A DNA stretch of 64,000 nucleotides from Nostoc carneum NIES-2107 (GCA_002368155.1 AP018180.1:682001-746000), one strand, 5' to 3'. Positions 1 to 9,895 are shown, numbered from the stretch's first letter. Numbers and translations are program-made. Notes: generated from the letters alone by a model not told the origin.

Positions 1-170
1 GAACACAGCGCGCGCAATTGTTCCAATAAATCCACCATTTTTTGCCCGCATTCTTGCTGGAGTACCGCCTCCCACAGTTCCTCAACTATTTGGAGACGAT
101 GGCGTAAAAATAACTCTGAGGCGGGGTAGATTTTCGCTGCCTGAGACAAAGAGTATAAAACAGAACTCAT
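1..170 (-). CDS. ppc: Phosphoenolpyruvate carboxylase, N-terminal fragment (cut by window edge)
   Basis: The minus strand reads from an ATG at 170 out of the window. The roughly 56 visible residues begin MSSVLYSLSQAAKIYPASEL and continue with LFLRHRLQIVEELWEAVL and QECGQKMVDLL. I recognise this as the N-terminus of cyanobacterial PEP carboxylase from memory of Nostoc/Anabaena proteins. The enzyme carboxylates phosphoenolpyruvate to oxaloacetate and refills the C4 pool in the cytoplasm. No catalytic residues are visible because they lie beyond the edge. Identification rests on sequence resemblance alone, but the match is distinctive. Confidence 0.85.
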   Translation of the reverse strand, partial: MSSVLYSLSQAAKIYPASELFLRHRLQIVEELWEAVLQQECGQKMVDLLEQLRALC

Positions 171-273
171 ATTTGCTATATTGTGCCAAAACGATTATTG
201 TTTAGAATTCTTTGTGGTGTAGTCCAAACTTCTGGCATCTGTCCAGAATGGAGCATTTTTTAGAGTAAAATTT

Positions 274-510
274 TTAACTGTGATTGAATTCGTTGTCTTC
301 TGGGAAGTCGAGTATGGGTAGGCGATCGCCCCGAAATAATTCTTCACTGGCTTGGCCCATAGCTTCTAGGGCTTTTACTGAGGCATTTCCTGCTGTACAC
401 AGCAGTAGTATAGACGCTGTACCTATTTGTAAAAGCAAAGATTGGGGAATGCTAAACAGCAACAGATTTAATTCTGAGTTAGGTGAAGGTTTTTGGGTTG
501 CAGGTGACAT
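274..510 (-). CDS. Small hypothetical membrane protein upstream of ppc
   Basis: This is a 78-residue protein read from an ATG at 510, on the same strand as ppc and about 100 bases upstream of it. It has one long hydrophobic segment (about residues 15-45, rich in Leu, Ile and Ala) and an acidic C-terminal tail containing ILDFPEDNEF. The composition is protein-like and suggests a single-pass membrane peptide. An overlapping plus-strand frame at 284-538 is Ser/Arg-rich and looks like its shadow. I do not recognise a family. No good ribosome-binding site is visible. The position suggests possible co-transcription with ppc, but function is unknown. Confidence 0.55.
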   Translation of the reverse strand: MSPATQKPSPNSELNLLLFSIPQSLLLQIGTASILLLCTAGNASVKALEAMGQASEELFRGDRLPILDFPEDNEFNHS

Positions 511-727
511 TGCTAATTTTCGTTTGTTTGCAGATTAGTAAAATAAACAAAAAATCAAACAGAGACGTTGCTCGCAACAAGACATCTAAAATCTTTGCCA
601 ATTTTGCAAGCGCATAAGGTAACAAAAGTGTTAAAACCAAACGTCAGGGTGTGATAAATGTATGGTTCTAGTTTACAAGCGCAGGCACTATCCCCCAATA
701 CTCGCTTTCTCTAAAAGTTAACTGCCC

Positions 728-3700
728 ATGAAAACAGCATTACTAGATCGCCAAAAATCCCTAGTGCAATGGGTAAGCCAAGCAACTGGGATTAGCACTT
801 TCGGGGTGAAAGTCCAGTTACGGGGAAATGACTTACATATCCTTTGTGAAGGCAAAGAGTGTCCAGGACGTTGGCGCACTTTATATGACTTGCTACAAGC
901 AATCCAGCAAACAGACTTGGATGTCCTCACAAATGGCGAACAACCCTCAATATACCAAGTATTTGTCTACGGCCGAAAAAAAGGCGATGGGCGACCCCAG
1001 TGGTGCCATCGAGTTTATTTAAATCAGCTCGAACGACATTTGGAAGAGGCGAAGCAGGGCTTATTAGAAGATAAGCTAAAATCGCAACCAGGCGGAGCGC
1101 TGATTTTATCTAACGAAAGTTTGGCAAGAAAAGGAAATCCCGATGCCATTGCCCGTTATCTCAGCGAAACTCTGAGTACTTTTGGTGTGGCTGTAGAAGT
1201 TAAAGTCAAACCGCAACCCAGCACAGAAAATAACCAAGTACAAGAACAACGCTTATGGATATTTTGTCAGTCGAGTTATAGTCCCGATCCTTCACTGTTG
1301 GCAGAGCCTATCGCCCAGAAGCTACGCAATCTGAAGTTGACAGGCTACCATGATGCGGTGATTTTTTCCCAGGTGAAGGGCGAAAATAAACCCGAGTGGC
1401 GATTGCGGGTGGATTTAACACCGCCCGAGGAGATGCTCAAGGAATGGGCACGTTGGGGGGATGTACAGTCTATTGCCAGGCTGTTAACTGAGGAGTTATC
1501 AAATGCCAATGTTGCTGTGCAAACTTCTCTGCAAGAATCAACTCTACATATTTTTTGTACTCCCAGTTCTGATGCTTCTTTAGAAGCAGCCCCAGAAAAA
1601 CAATTATGCTTACATAAAATCAAATCTAAATTAGAAGCGATCGCTCCCCAAGGGATCAAAGCTGCTACTGTCTACGGCCAAAAAATCGCCGACAAGCAGC
1701 CTGCTTGGATTGACTGGCTCACCTTACCAGCCGCCATACATGAACCTTTGGCCCCAACAGCCTTAGAATTGGCTAATTCGGGTGATGAATTTGCAATTAA
1801 TTATTTATTAGAACGGTTACTGAATCCTGATTTAGATTGGCGCTTGAAAACAGGCGGTGCCAAGATTACCCTGTTGCACAAAGGTGATTTGTTTCACGTC
1901 ATGTGTGATGCACCTGTCTGTCCATCCCGCAAGAAAGTGGCAAACAAAGTAGTAGAGTTGCTGCGCCAGTTCAAAATCCCTGGAGTGATGGGAGTCCGCG
2001 TCTATGGAAGACGTGCAGGGAACAAGGAACCTTCTTGGCATCACGGCGAAGATTTTCAGCCTCGCCAACGTTTAGTCCCAGAAGCTACTCCCGAATTTGC
2101 GGCTACATCTATCTACATTAACGACCTAGTCACTACTCCTACAGATGAACCAATCTTGCGTCCTGATTTGACGACAGAGGAAGTTCAAACTTTTATTACA
2201 GAAGTAGCGCGGGATTGGGTAACCACAACCAAGCTCACTTTCAAAAAATTACTGTTACAAACGCAACTATTTAGCGAAATTGACCAGCCCACAGAGTATA
2301 ACCCAGAAGCTCAAGGCATTAAGGTTGCTTTAGTCTGGGGAACGCTGGGATTATTACTCACTATGCAAACTGACTGGGTATTAGGGCAAATCGTTAACCG
2401 CAACCTACCAAGTTCTACACCGCAAGTAACCGCATCATCAACCCCTAAGGCTAAAGCATCTCCAAAGGCTGAGGGGAATCAAAGTCAGATGAGTGCATTC
2501 TTTGCTGATACCTCTAAAGCTAAACGTAAGCCTGGCAAGGGTTCGGTGTTCAATGATTCTGGCTTTACCCAAAATGATGACGACACCGAAACAGAAAACT
2601 TAAAAGCCGCACCTTTAAAAGGCAAAGCCACCGCCACCGCGATTTTATTAGCAGCGCGATCGCAAATGCCCAGTTTTAACGCACGGCAGTTAGACGAGCA
2701 AATTGCCTTGTATAAGCAACGGTTAGCCAAAATAGGTAGACCTCCCCATGTGTTGATTATAGGTTCCTCCCGTGCCCTCAGAGGAGTCGATCCGGCGGCA
2801 CTTTCACAAGCTTTAGCAACTCAGGGTTATCCCAATGTTGATGTATTTAACTTTGGGGTCAATGGTGCTACCGCCCAAGTTGTAGATTTTATTGTGCGCC
2901 GTGTCCTAGAACCAGCAGAACTGCCAAAACTAATTATTTGGGCAGATGGTTCCCGTGCCTTTAATAGTGGTCGCAAGGACATCACCTTTGCATCGATTGC
3001 TGCCTCACCAGGTTATAAACAGGTATTGCAAAAAGCGATCGCCACGGGTACAACTGATGAGTTGCTCAAAGATCCAGCAAAATCTTCAGACGCAACCAAA
3101 AACAAAGCTCAAAAGCCAGAAATGAGCAGCTATCAGATAGCTAATGAGTGGTTAAACCAGGCTGTAGCTAATATTTCCGCCAGCTACGCCAACCGCGCTC
3201 GTGTTAAAGAGTTATTGCAAAACCAGCTTAACTCGTTGCCTTTAATTAGCGATCGCAATCCTGGAAGTACATCATCTGGACAGTTAAGCAATGATGCTCC
3301 AGAAGAAGATACTTCTCAGATGTCTGTTGACTTTGATGGCTTTTTACCTTTATCAATCCGCTTTCATCCCACGAGGTACTATCAAAAACACCCCAAAGTT
3401 CCCGGAAATTACGACAACGACTATCAATCTTTTAAAGTTCAAGGAGAACAAGACACTGCTTTTCAAGCATTACTGAGTTTTACCCAAGCCAAAAAAATTC
3501 CTTTAGTCTTTGTCAATACACCTCTAACTACCGACTATCTGGATTCTGTGCGTCAACAATATGAGCAAGAATTTCAACAATATATGTCGCAGGTAAACAA
3601 TCCCAATTTTATCTACCGAGATTTAAGTCAGATTTGGCCAAAAAACCATAACTACTTTTCCGACCCGAGCCACCTCAATCGTTTCGGAGCCTACGAAGTC

Positions 3701-3748
3701 TCGAAAAAGCTGGCTCACGATCCCATGATTCCCTGGCCAGCAAAGTAG
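728..3748 (+). CDS. Multidomain SGNH-hydrolase-like protein with four N-terminal repeats (DUF1574-like)
   Basis: This 1006-residue protein has three parts. Residues 1-455 hold four diverged modules of about 95 residues, each ending in a motif such as VYGRKKGDGRPQW, VYGQKIADKQPAW or VYGRRAGNKEPSW. A hydrophobic segment follows at about 535-555, then a low-complexity linker rich in Lys, Ala and Pro. Residues 670-1000 resemble an SGNH/GDSL fold: GSSR at 679-682 (nucleophile probably S681), FNFGVNGA near 708, and a terminal DPSH at D979/H982. Such proteins pair with MBOAT acyltransferases in O-acetylation of cell-surface polysaccharides, as in AlgI/AlgJ/AlgX. The MBOAT gene follows directly. The fold and transfer role are inferred. 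The repeat modules look like ligand- or protein-binding units but I cannot name them. Confidence 0.75.
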   Translation: MKTALLDRQKSLVQWVSQATGISTFGVKVQLRGNDLHILCEGKECPGRWRTLYDLLQAIQQTDLDVLTNGEQPSIYQVFVYGRKKGDGRPQWCHRVYLNQLERHLEEAKQGLLEDKLKSQPGGALILSNESLARKGNPDAIARYLSETLSTFGVAVEVKVKPQPSTENNQVQEQRLWIFCQSSYSPDPSLLAEPIAQKLRNLKLTGYHDAVIFSQVKGENKPEWRLRVDLTPPEEMLKEWARWGDVQSIARLLTEELSNANVAVQTSLQESTLHIFCTPSSDASLEAAPEKQLCLHKIKSKLEAIAPQGIKAATVYGQKIADKQPAWIDWLTLPAAIHEPLAPTALELANSGDEFAINYLLERLLNPDLDWRLKTGGAKITLLHKGDLFHVMCDAPVCPSRKKVANKVVELLRQFKIPGVMGVRVYGRRAGNKEPSWHHGEDFQPRQRLVPEATPEFAATSIYINDLVTTPTDEPILRPDLTTEEVQTFITEVARDWVTTTKLTFKKLLLQTQLFSEIDQPTEYNPEAQGIKVALVWGTLGLLLTMQTDWVLGQIVNRNLPSSTPQVTASSTPKAKASPKAEGNQSQMSAFFADTSKAKRKPGKGSVFNDSGFTQNDDDTETENLKAAPLKGKATATAILLAARSQMPSFNARQLDEQIALYKQRLAKIGRPPHVLIIGSSRALRGVDPAALSQALATQGYPNVDVFNFGVNGATAQVVDFIVRRVLEPAELPKLIIWADGSRAFNSGRKDITFASIAASPGYKQVLQKAIATGTTDELLKDPAKSSDATKNKAQKPEMSSYQIANEWLNQAVANISASYANRARVKELLQNQLNSLPLISDRNPGSTSSGQLSNDAPEEDTSQMSVDFDGFLPLSIRFHPTRYYQKHPKVPGNYDNDYQSFKVQGEQDTAFQALLSFTQAKKIPLVFVNTPLTTDYLDSVRQQYEQEFQQYMSQVNNPNFIYRDLSQIWPKNHNYFSDPSHLNRFGAYEVSKKLAHDPMIPWPAK

Positions 3749-3823
3749 AGCGATGAGGGAGCAGGGGAGCAGAGGAAGCGGGGGAGAAAAGGGGATAAGG
3801 GAAAATGATCAAAACCCAACCCC

Positions 3824-3893
3824 AATTACCAATTACCAATTACCAATTACCAATTACCAATTACCAATTACCAATTACCAATTACCAATTACC
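3824..3893. repeat. Heptanucleotide tandem repeat (AATTACC), ten copies
   Basis: Ten head-to-tail copies of a 7-base unit lie between the SGNH gene and the MBOAT gene. This is the short tandemly repeated repetitive DNA typical of heterocystous cyanobacteria. It stays open in the MBOAT frame and would encode an ITNYQLP repeat, but it precedes the natural start codon and is probably not translated. The same unit recurs at 36754-36790 and 37934-37968. Confidence 0.95.
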
Positions 3894-3920
3894 AAACCCC
3901 AAACTCTAAATGACTACCAA

Positions 3921-5420
3921 ATGAACTTTATTTCAATTTTCTACGGACTCTTTTTGTTAAGTGTGCTGGGAATTTACTGGACTTTGTCCGAACAAAAGTT
4001 GCGTTTGTGGACAATTTTAATTGCCAGCCTGATATTTTATGCATCTTTAAATGCTCAGTACATACCTTTATTATTAGCGCTTACTTTTATTAATTTTCGC
4101 TTTGGTCTAGAAATTGGCAAAGATAACACTCCGAGAAAAAATTATTCTGATAGACGTATTGCTAATGAAGAATGGCAGTTCTACCAAGCTGACTGGAACC
4201 TTCGCCGCCGGAAGCTTTTGTGGCTAGGTGTTGGTTTAAATGTGGTACTGCTCTTAGGCTTTAAATATTTGCCCTTTATTATTAATGCTATTTTTCATAT
4301 ATCAATTACCTCACAAGATGCTGCTTTTAAATTTGTTGCACCTTTAGGAATTTCATTTTTTACATTTGAGTGTATTTCATATTTAATTGATGTCTATCGT
4401 GGTGCGCCTGCTACTGGTCAATTTCTGAAATTTGCTGCTTATAAATTATTCTTTGCTAAACTAATTTCTGGGCCAATTACTCGCTATCACAACCTAGCCA
4501 CCCAAATTAATACACTACAATTACCTACTCCCGATCAAGTAGCCGAAGGGCTGTGGTTAATTGCTAGAGGTGCAGTTAAAAAAGGCATATTGGCAGATCA
4601 TTTAGGTATTTTTGTTGATCTATGTTTTGGGAACTTGCAAAGAGCAGGTAGTACAGATCTGTGGCTAGCGATATTTGCCTACGGTTTACAGTTGTATTTA
4701 GATTTCAACGGTTATGTAGATATTGCCCGTGGTAGTGCTTTATTGTTTGGCTTAGTATTACCAGAGAATTTTGATTTTCCTTACTTCAGCACCAGTATTG
4801 CGGATTTTTGGCGACGCTGGCACATGACTTTAGGTGAATGGCTGCGTAACTACGTTTACTTTCCTTTGGGTGGTTCTCGTAAGGGTTTAGTACGCACCTG
4901 CTGGAATTTGATGATTGTCATGCTAATTGCTGGGATTTGGCATGGTTCCGTTTGGGGTTTTGTCGTCTGGGGTGCTTACCACGGTTTAGCTTTGATAGTT
5001 CACCGCCTAACAGATGCATTGAGCGATCGCTTTGAAAATCTAGAACATTTTTGGCAACACCCTATAGGTATTTTTTCTGCTTGGTTGCTAACCCAACTGA
5101 TGGTTTTCACTTCTTGGATATGGTTCAGATTACCCAATTTCCAAGATTCTTCTTTAGTATTTAGGCATTTATTGGGTTATCCGGCCGATATTCAGTTTGC
5201 TCAAAAGGTATATATAGAAGCTCTCAACATTAGCCAATCCCAAATGGCTGGCAGATTGCTACTTTTAGGTGTTTTGATGACCTTGGCTTATATGTTCAAG
5301 AGTCGGCTCAAATTGGAGTTTAATTGGCCTGTCAAGTTGGTATTTGTGCCTCTTTGTTTCTATGCAGTTTGGTTATTAGCTCCTGAAGGTAGCTTGCCAT
5401 ATATATACTTCGATTTTTGA
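3921..5420 (+). CDS. MBOAT family O-acyltransferase (AlgI-like)
   Basis: This 499-residue polytopic membrane protein starts MNFISIFYGLFLLSVLGIYW. It carries the membrane-bound O-acyltransferase signature: GPITRYHNL, DFNGYVDIARG, FWRRWHMTLGEWLRNYVYFPLGG split over residues of the central loop, and the catalytic His in AGIWHGSVWGF. AlgI-type enzymes pass acetyl groups across the membrane to an SGNH partner that acetylates exopolysaccharide. The preceding gene at 728-3748 supplies such a partner. The frame stays open upstream to 3753, but that stretch is repeat DNA translated as ITNYQLP units, so I place the start at the ATG at 3921. The polysaccharide acted on is unknown. Confidence 0.88.
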   Translation: MNFISIFYGLFLLSVLGIYWTLSEQKLRLWTILIASLIFYASLNAQYIPLLLALTFINFRFGLEIGKDNTPRKNYSDRRIANEEWQFYQADWNLRRRKLLWLGVGLNVVLLLGFKYLPFIINAIFHISITSQDAAFKFVAPLGISFFTFECISYLIDVYRGAPATGQFLKFAAYKLFFAKLISGPITRYHNLATQINTLQLPTPDQVAEGLWLIARGAVKKGILADHLGIFVDLCFGNLQRAGSTDLWLAIFAYGLQLYLDFNGYVDIARGSALLFGLVLPENFDFPYFSTSIADFWRRWHMTLGEWLRNYVYFPLGGSRKGLVRTCWNLMIVMLIAGIWHGSVWGFVVWGAYHGLALIVHRLTDALSDRFENLEHFWQHPIGIFSAWLLTQLMVFTSWIWFRLPNFQDSSLVFRHLLGYPADIQFAQKVYIEALNISQSQMAGRLLLLGVLMTLAYMFKSRLKLEFNWPVKLVFVPLCFYAVWLLAPEGSLPYIYFDF

Positions 5421-5545
5421 TTAGTTCTGATTGGTAGGGTAGGCACAAATCAATAATGTTGGCTCAAAACTTGATTTTTATTGGTAGTGCCTATCAGCAA
5501 ATTATTGCAAAGTAACAACAAGTTAAAAAAGAGAGTGACGGATAC

Positions 5546-5575
5546 ATAGGGGCGCAAAAATACTTGTGCCCCTAT
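5546..5575 (+). terminator. Hairpin after the MBOAT gene, possible terminator
   Basis: ATAGGGGC (5546-5553) and GCCCCTAT (5568-5575) form a perfect 8-bp inverted repeat with a 14-base loop, followed by TATTT. It lies 126 bases after the MBOAT stop. It could end that transcript, but related GGGGC/GCCCC hairpins are also dispersed intergenic repeats in these genomes. Confidence 0.45.
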
Positions 5576-5718
5576 TATTTATCGCAAACATTATTGCAGC
5601 TTATATCAAGCATTCTCTAAATAAGCAGACTCAGCAATATTGGAAGTAGATAATGTTGATTTATATTAAGTCTTGTCAAGCAATTCTTAATAAAAATATA
5701 AGAAAATAAATCACATGA

Positions 5719-5746
5719 TTACAGTAAATTCATGTAGAGTTGATAA
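5719..5746 (+). promoter_or_regulatory. Candidate psbA promoter
   Basis: TTACAG (5719-5724) and TGATAA (5741-5746) are separated by 16 bases and resemble a sigma-70-type -35/-10 pair. They would give a leader of about 55-60 bases before the psbA start at 5811. The rest of the 390-base gap from 5421 is AT-rich with no gene. The assignment is by eye only. Confidence 0.4.
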
Positions 5747-5810
5747 GTACGGGTGAAAATTAGTTCATCCAATTCCATAATTTTCCACAACTAATCGCAC
5801 TCATAAAACA

Positions 5811-6893
5811 ATGACAACAACCTTACAACGGCGCTCTGGCACCAGTGTATGGGATCGGTTTTGCGAGTGGATCACCAGCACCGAAAACCGGATTTACATC
5901 GGTTGGTTCGGCGTATTGATGATCCCCACCCTGCTAGCCGCTACCGCTTGCTTTGTAATCGCTTTCATCGCTGCTCCTCCAGTAGATATAGATGGTATCC
6001 GTGAACCTGTTGCAGGTTCCTTAATCTACGGAAACAACATCATCTCTGGTGCAGTTGTTCCTTCTTCCAACGCTATCGGGTTACACTTCTACCCCATCTG
6101 GGAAGCAGCTTCCTTAGATGAGTGGTTGTACAACGGTGGCCCTTACCAATTGGTAATTTTCCACTTCTTGCTAGGTTGCGCTTGCTACATGGGCCGCCAG
6201 TGGGAATTGTCTTACCGCTTGGGTATGCGTCCTTGGATCTGCGTAGCTTACTCTGCACCTTTGGCATCAGCTACCGCAGTATTCTTGATCTACCCCATTG
6301 GTCAAGGTTCCTTCTCCGATGGTATGCCTTTGGGTATCTCCGGTACCTTCAACTTCATGATCGTGTTCCAAGCTGAACACAACATTCTGTTGCACCCCTT
6401 CCACATGTTAGGTGTGGCTGGTGTGTTCGGAGGTTCTTTGTTCTCTGCAATGCACGGTTCTCTTGTAACCTCCTCCTTGGTGCGTGAAACCACCGAAACC
6501 GAATCTCAAAACTACGGTTACAAGTTCGGTCAAGAGGAAGAAACCTACAACATCGTAGCTGCTCACGGTTACTTTGGTCGTTTAATCTTCCAATACGCAT
6601 CCTTCAACAACAGCCGTTCTCTGCACTTCTTCTTGGCTGCATGGCCTGTAGTCGGTATTTGGTTTACCGCGTTGGGTATCAGCACAATGGCATTCAACTT
6701 GAACGGTTTCAACTTCAACCAATCAGTAATTGACTCTCAAGGTCGCGTGATTGCGACTTGGGCAGACGTAATCAACCGCGCTAACTTGGGTATGGAAGTT
6801 ATGCACGAGCGTAACGCTCACAACTTCCCCTTAGACTTAGCTGCTGGTGAAGTTGCTCCTGTTGCTTTGACTGCTCCTGCAATCAACGGCTAA
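5811..6893 (+). CDS. psbA: Photosystem II D1 protein, Q130 form
   Basis: This is full-length D1 (360 residues), the thylakoid reaction-centre subunit that binds P680, pheophytin, QB and much of the Mn4CaO5 cluster. All key residues are present: Y161 (YZ), D170, E189, H190, H198, H215, S264, H272, H332, E333, H337, D342 and A344. Residues 345-360 form the C-terminal extension normally removed by CtpA after A344. Position 130 is Gln, in CYMGRQ, which marks the low-light or standard D1 type rather than the E130 high-light type. The start ATGACAACAACC is typical of psbA. The gene is monocistronic, with its own candidate promoter and a strong terminator. Other psbA copies would be expected elsewhere in the genome. 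Confidence 0.99.
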   Translation: MTTTLQRRSGTSVWDRFCEWITSTENRIYIGWFGVLMIPTLLAATACFVIAFIAAPPVDIDGIREPVAGSLIYGNNIISGAVVPSSNAIGLHFYPIWEAASLDEWLYNGGPYQLVIFHFLLGCACYMGRQWELSYRLGMRPWICVAYSAPLASATAVFLIYPIGQGSFSDGMPLGISGTFNFMIVFQAEHNILLHPFHMLGVAGVFGGSLFSAMHGSLVTSSLVRETTETESQNYGYKFGQEEETYNIVAAHGYFGRLIFQYASFNNSRSLHFFLAAWPVVGIWFTALGISTMAFNLNGFNFNQSVIDSQGRVIATWADVINRANLGMEVMHERNAHNFPLDLAAGEVAPVALTAPAING

Positions 6894-6913
6894 TACTAAA
6901 GCTTTAGCTTCAT

Positions 6914-6946
6914 AAAAAAGCGCTTCCATTTTGGAAGCGCTTTTTT
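6914..6946 (+). terminator. Rho-independent terminator of psbA
   Basis: AAAAAAGCGCTTCCA (6914-6928) pairs with TGGAAGCGCTTTTTT (6932-6946) around a 3-base TTT loop. This GC-rich stem with a T-tract lies 20 bases after the psbA stop. It is one of the clearest terminators in the window. Confidence 0.95.
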
Positions 6947-7023
6947 ATTGCTTGGTCGATGTCATTGCTTCATTTCGCTCCCTTAGCTAAGTACCTAAAC
7001 AAAAATAAACAAAAATATTTACA

Positions 7024-7052
7024 GTCATTGCGAATGTAGCGTTCGCAATGAC
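7024..7052. repeat. Palindromic intergenic repeat
   Basis: GTCATTGCGAA (7024-7034) and TTCGCAATGAC (7042-7052) form a perfect 11-bp inverted repeat with a 7-base loop. It lies between the convergent psbA and the CHASE2-GGDEF-EAL gene. It looks like a dispersed cyanobacterial hairpin repeat and could also act as a bidirectional terminator. Confidence 0.7.
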
Positions 7053-7185
7053 ATTGTATAATTAATTTTGTGTAACTACTTATGACTGTAATTCATTTGG
7101 TTACTTAATTGCTGATGGCATTGGTTTTTCCCATTACCAATTACCAGCCTATGCCACAGTATAAGTCTTTAAGCGAACATCATAA

Positions 7186-9735
7186 TTATTTGTTAAATTG
7201 CTTATCTAGCAATGCAGTTGCAGTTTTTTTCTCTACAGGCTTAGAAAAGAAATAGCCTTGTCCATACTCACAACCTAAACTATGTAATTTGGCTTGCTGT
7301 GCAGCAGTTTCCACCCCTTCTGCAACTACATCCATACCCAATGCATGACTTAACATGATAATAGTTTGAACGATCGCAGCATCTTCGTCAGTATCTTCCA
7401 TGCGGCTGACAAAAGAACGATCTATTTTCAATGTGTTGACAGGAAAGCGATGTAAATAGCTTAAAGAAGAATAGCCTGTACCGAAATCATCAATACTTAA
7501 CCTGAGATTTAAAGTTCTTAGTCGCAGCATAATGCTAATTGCCGTTTCTACGTCATTCATAGCTACGGTTTCAGTAATTTCTAATTTTAAACTTTCGCCA
7601 TTTAATCCCGTCTCTTGGAGAGTTTGCTCAATATAGTCCACCAAATCGGATTGAGTTAGCTGATGTCCAGAAAGGTTAATGCTCATCATCAATGGCGGAT
7701 TTGTAGGAAATTGAGCTTGCCAAACAGCCAATTGTTGACAGGCTGCTTGCAAAATCCACTGTCCTAAAGGAATAATCAGCCCTGTTTCTTCAGCTACAGG
7801 AATAAACTCTGCAGGTGAAACAAAGCCATACTGAGGATTATTCCACCTCACAAGTGCTTCAAACCCAACTATTGTGTTGGTTGTTAAAGAAACTATTGAC
7901 TGATAGTAAAGCTCAAATTCCTGCTGTTCAATAGCTCGATGCAAGTCTATTTCCAACTGAAACCGCTTGACAATTTGAGTATGCATACCTGTAGCGAAGA
8001 CCTCATGACGGCCTTTACCCAAATCTTTAGCACGATACATAGCTGTATGAGCATCTCGCAGCAAAGCTATTGGTTCATAATCGAGTTCAGTCTGATTTAA
8101 AGCTATACCAACACTGATGCTAGTAAAAATTTCTTGTCCATTATTTTTAAAGGGTAAAGACATTTCCTGTTGTAGCTGGTCGGCTATAGCAGTTACTTCA
8201 CTACTATCATTGATATTTTTCAGTAGAATAGCGAACTCATCACCACCAACTCTGGCTAATATTCCTCTGTTTCCTAGGCAAGCTTTTAATCTTTGAGTGA
8301 CATTCACTAAAAATTGATCGCCAAATTGGTGCCCAAAGCTCTCATTAATAAATTTGAAGCGGTCAATGCCTAAAAACAGGATGGCAAATCGTGAGCCTTT
8401 AGGTAGTTTTGTTTCAGCAATTACCCATTCCAATTGCTTCAAAAACAAACTGCGATTGGGCAGGTCAGTAAGGGTATCATGCAATGTATTGTGTAATAGC
8501 TTATATGCCAGAACAGTGCCAGTGGCGATCGCTAATGCCAACATTGGCGCGACAAGCGGTATCCAGCCTGCTTGAGTGAAGATCCCAAAGCAAATAGCAA
8601 ATAGACCACCCAAAGAAATTACCCCAGCTACTCCTAAAGAGAGGGGATGACGAAGTCGCCATGCAAGTACACTCCCCACTAACGCCCATGTCCACACCCA
8701 GAGGAATTCTGCCCATTCTGGCCAGAACCAAAATACAGGTTGTTGATCTAAAGTTGTGTTAAGGATTTGGCCGACCAATTGCGCGTGGAGTAATACTCCT
8801 GGTAAACCTGGGTTTGCAGGTTTACCAGCACTATAAGGAGTAAAAAACAAATCTTTTAAGCTAGGGGCTGTTGTGCCAATCAGTACAACCTTGTCCTTAA
8901 TCCAGTTAGGGTCAAATTCACCTCGCAACACTTGCGTTAATGATAACTGTCGCGCTATGTTTTCAGGTGAACGGTAAGAAATCATCACTTGATAGCCTGC
9001 ACTATCAATATCGTGATACCCACCGGAATTATTATTTAAAGTAGGAAATACACCATTACCTAACAGCAAAGCCTCTGATTTGACTTTGAGAGTAGTTCCC
9101 TGCTTGGCAAGATACTTCAGGCTCAACTGCAAAGAAAATGAGTAGAATTTTTCCTCGCCTTGCTGGGCATAAATCAAATTTCGACGGACAACGCCATCTG
9201 GGTCGACCACAAAGTCATTAAAGCCTATTTGTTCTGGGGATAAACCCGAAATAGGAGATACTCCTTCTGCTTCTTGATCGCCGAGATAATTAATAGTAAT
9301 TACATTAGAAGCCCGAAGTTGCTGCATCAGCGCGTCACGACCTGGAGGTTGGGGGATATTACGATACAGGTCTAAACCAATAGCTGTAGGTTGAGCTTGT
9401 TGCAGCTTGGCTAATAGTTGAGCAAGGGCACTATCAGACAAAGGCCATTGTTTTTGTTCTTTGATATCAGCTTCTGTAATTGTTACTACCAACAGCCGTG
9501 GGTTATAACCAGCATCAGGTTCGAGGCGCATCATTTGGTCATAGCTGACCAATTCTAAAAGCTGCAACCACCCCAGTTGTTTCACACCCATTACCAATCC
9601 TGTAATCAAGATACTAGCAATGACAACCGATTGCTTTAAAGTCAGTGTGGTAATCGATGGGTTGAGCTGACAGTTAAGATACTTAGTAACTAAAGATACT
9701 GTTTTCCAAAACTTATGGGAGTATTTAGCAATCAC
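7186..9735 (-). CDS. CHASE2 sensor with GGDEF and EAL domains (cyclic-di-GMP synthase/phosphodiesterase)
   Basis: This 849-residue membrane protein has an N-terminal membrane anchor at about 34-55 and an extracytoplasmic CHASE2 domain to about 340 (VVLIGTTAPSLKDLFFTPY is typical). Three transmembrane helices follow at about 345-415, then GGDEF (about 425-580) and EAL (about 595-845). The GGDEF active site is intact (RVGGDEFAILL, about 497-501). The EAL domain keeps EALVRW, the Asn in SINLSGHQ, the Glu in EITETV, DDFGTGYS, the Lys in LKIDRSFV, AEGVET and the terminal GQGYFFSKP. Both activities are therefore possible. An upstream secreted DUF928 gene on the same strand probably belongs with it. 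The ligand sensed by CHASE2 is unknown. Confidence 0.93.
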   Translation of the reverse strand: MIAKYSHKFWKTVSLVTKYLNCQLNPSITTLTLKQSVVIASILITGLVMGVKQLGWLQLLELVSYDQMMRLEPDAGYNPRLLVVTITEADIKEQKQWPLSDSALAQLLAKLQQAQPTAIGLDLYRNIPQPPGRDALMQQLRASNVITINYLGDQEAEGVSPISGLSPEQIGFNDFVVDPDGVVRRNLIYAQQGEEKFYSFSLQLSLKYLAKQGTTLKVKSEALLLGNGVFPTLNNNSGGYHDIDSAGYQVMISYRSPENIARQLSLTQVLRGEFDPNWIKDKVVLIGTTAPSLKDLFFTPYSAGKPANPGLPGVLLHAQLVGQILNTTLDQQPVFWFWPEWAEFLWVWTWALVGSVLAWRLRHPLSLGVAGVISLGGLFAICFGIFTQAGWIPLVAPMLALAIATGTVLAYKLLHNTLHDTLTDLPNRSLFLKQLEWVIAETKLPKGSRFAILFLGIDRFKFINESFGHQFGDQFLVNVTQRLKACLGNRGILARVGGDEFAILLKNINDSSEVTAIADQLQQEMSLPFKNNGQEIFTSISVGIALNQTELDYEPIALLRDAHTAMYRAKDLGKGRHEVFATGMHTQIVKRFQLEIDLHRAIEQQEFELYYQSIVSLTTNTIVGFEALVRWNNPQYGFVSPAEFIPVAEETGLIIPLGQWILQAACQQLAVWQAQFPTNPPLMMSINLSGHQLTQSDLVDYIEQTLQETGLNGESLKLEITETVAMNDVETAISIMLRLRTLNLRLSIDDFGTGYSSLSYLHRFPVNTLKIDRSFVSRMEDTDEDAAIVQTIIMLSHALGMDVVAEGVETAAQQAKLHSLGCEYGQGYFFSKPVEKKTATALLDKQFNK

Positions 9736-9895
9736 AAAAGCTGTAGATTGATAGAGTTGGCTTTTGACAATAGATAAAGAGTTGAGTAAAAGACTACTTA
9801 AATTTTTATCTGCCAGATCTTATCTGTGTTTTAGTTTGTCTGGCAAGAAATATTTTTTCCAATTTGCTGTGGGATGAGAAAAGTACTTGATGTAA

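Noticed and set aside
3753-3920. N-terminal extension of the MBOAT protein (repeating ITNYQLP)
   Set aside because: It is the translation of the AATTACC tandem repeat. The family start MNFISIFYG begins at 3921, so the extension is unlikely to be made.
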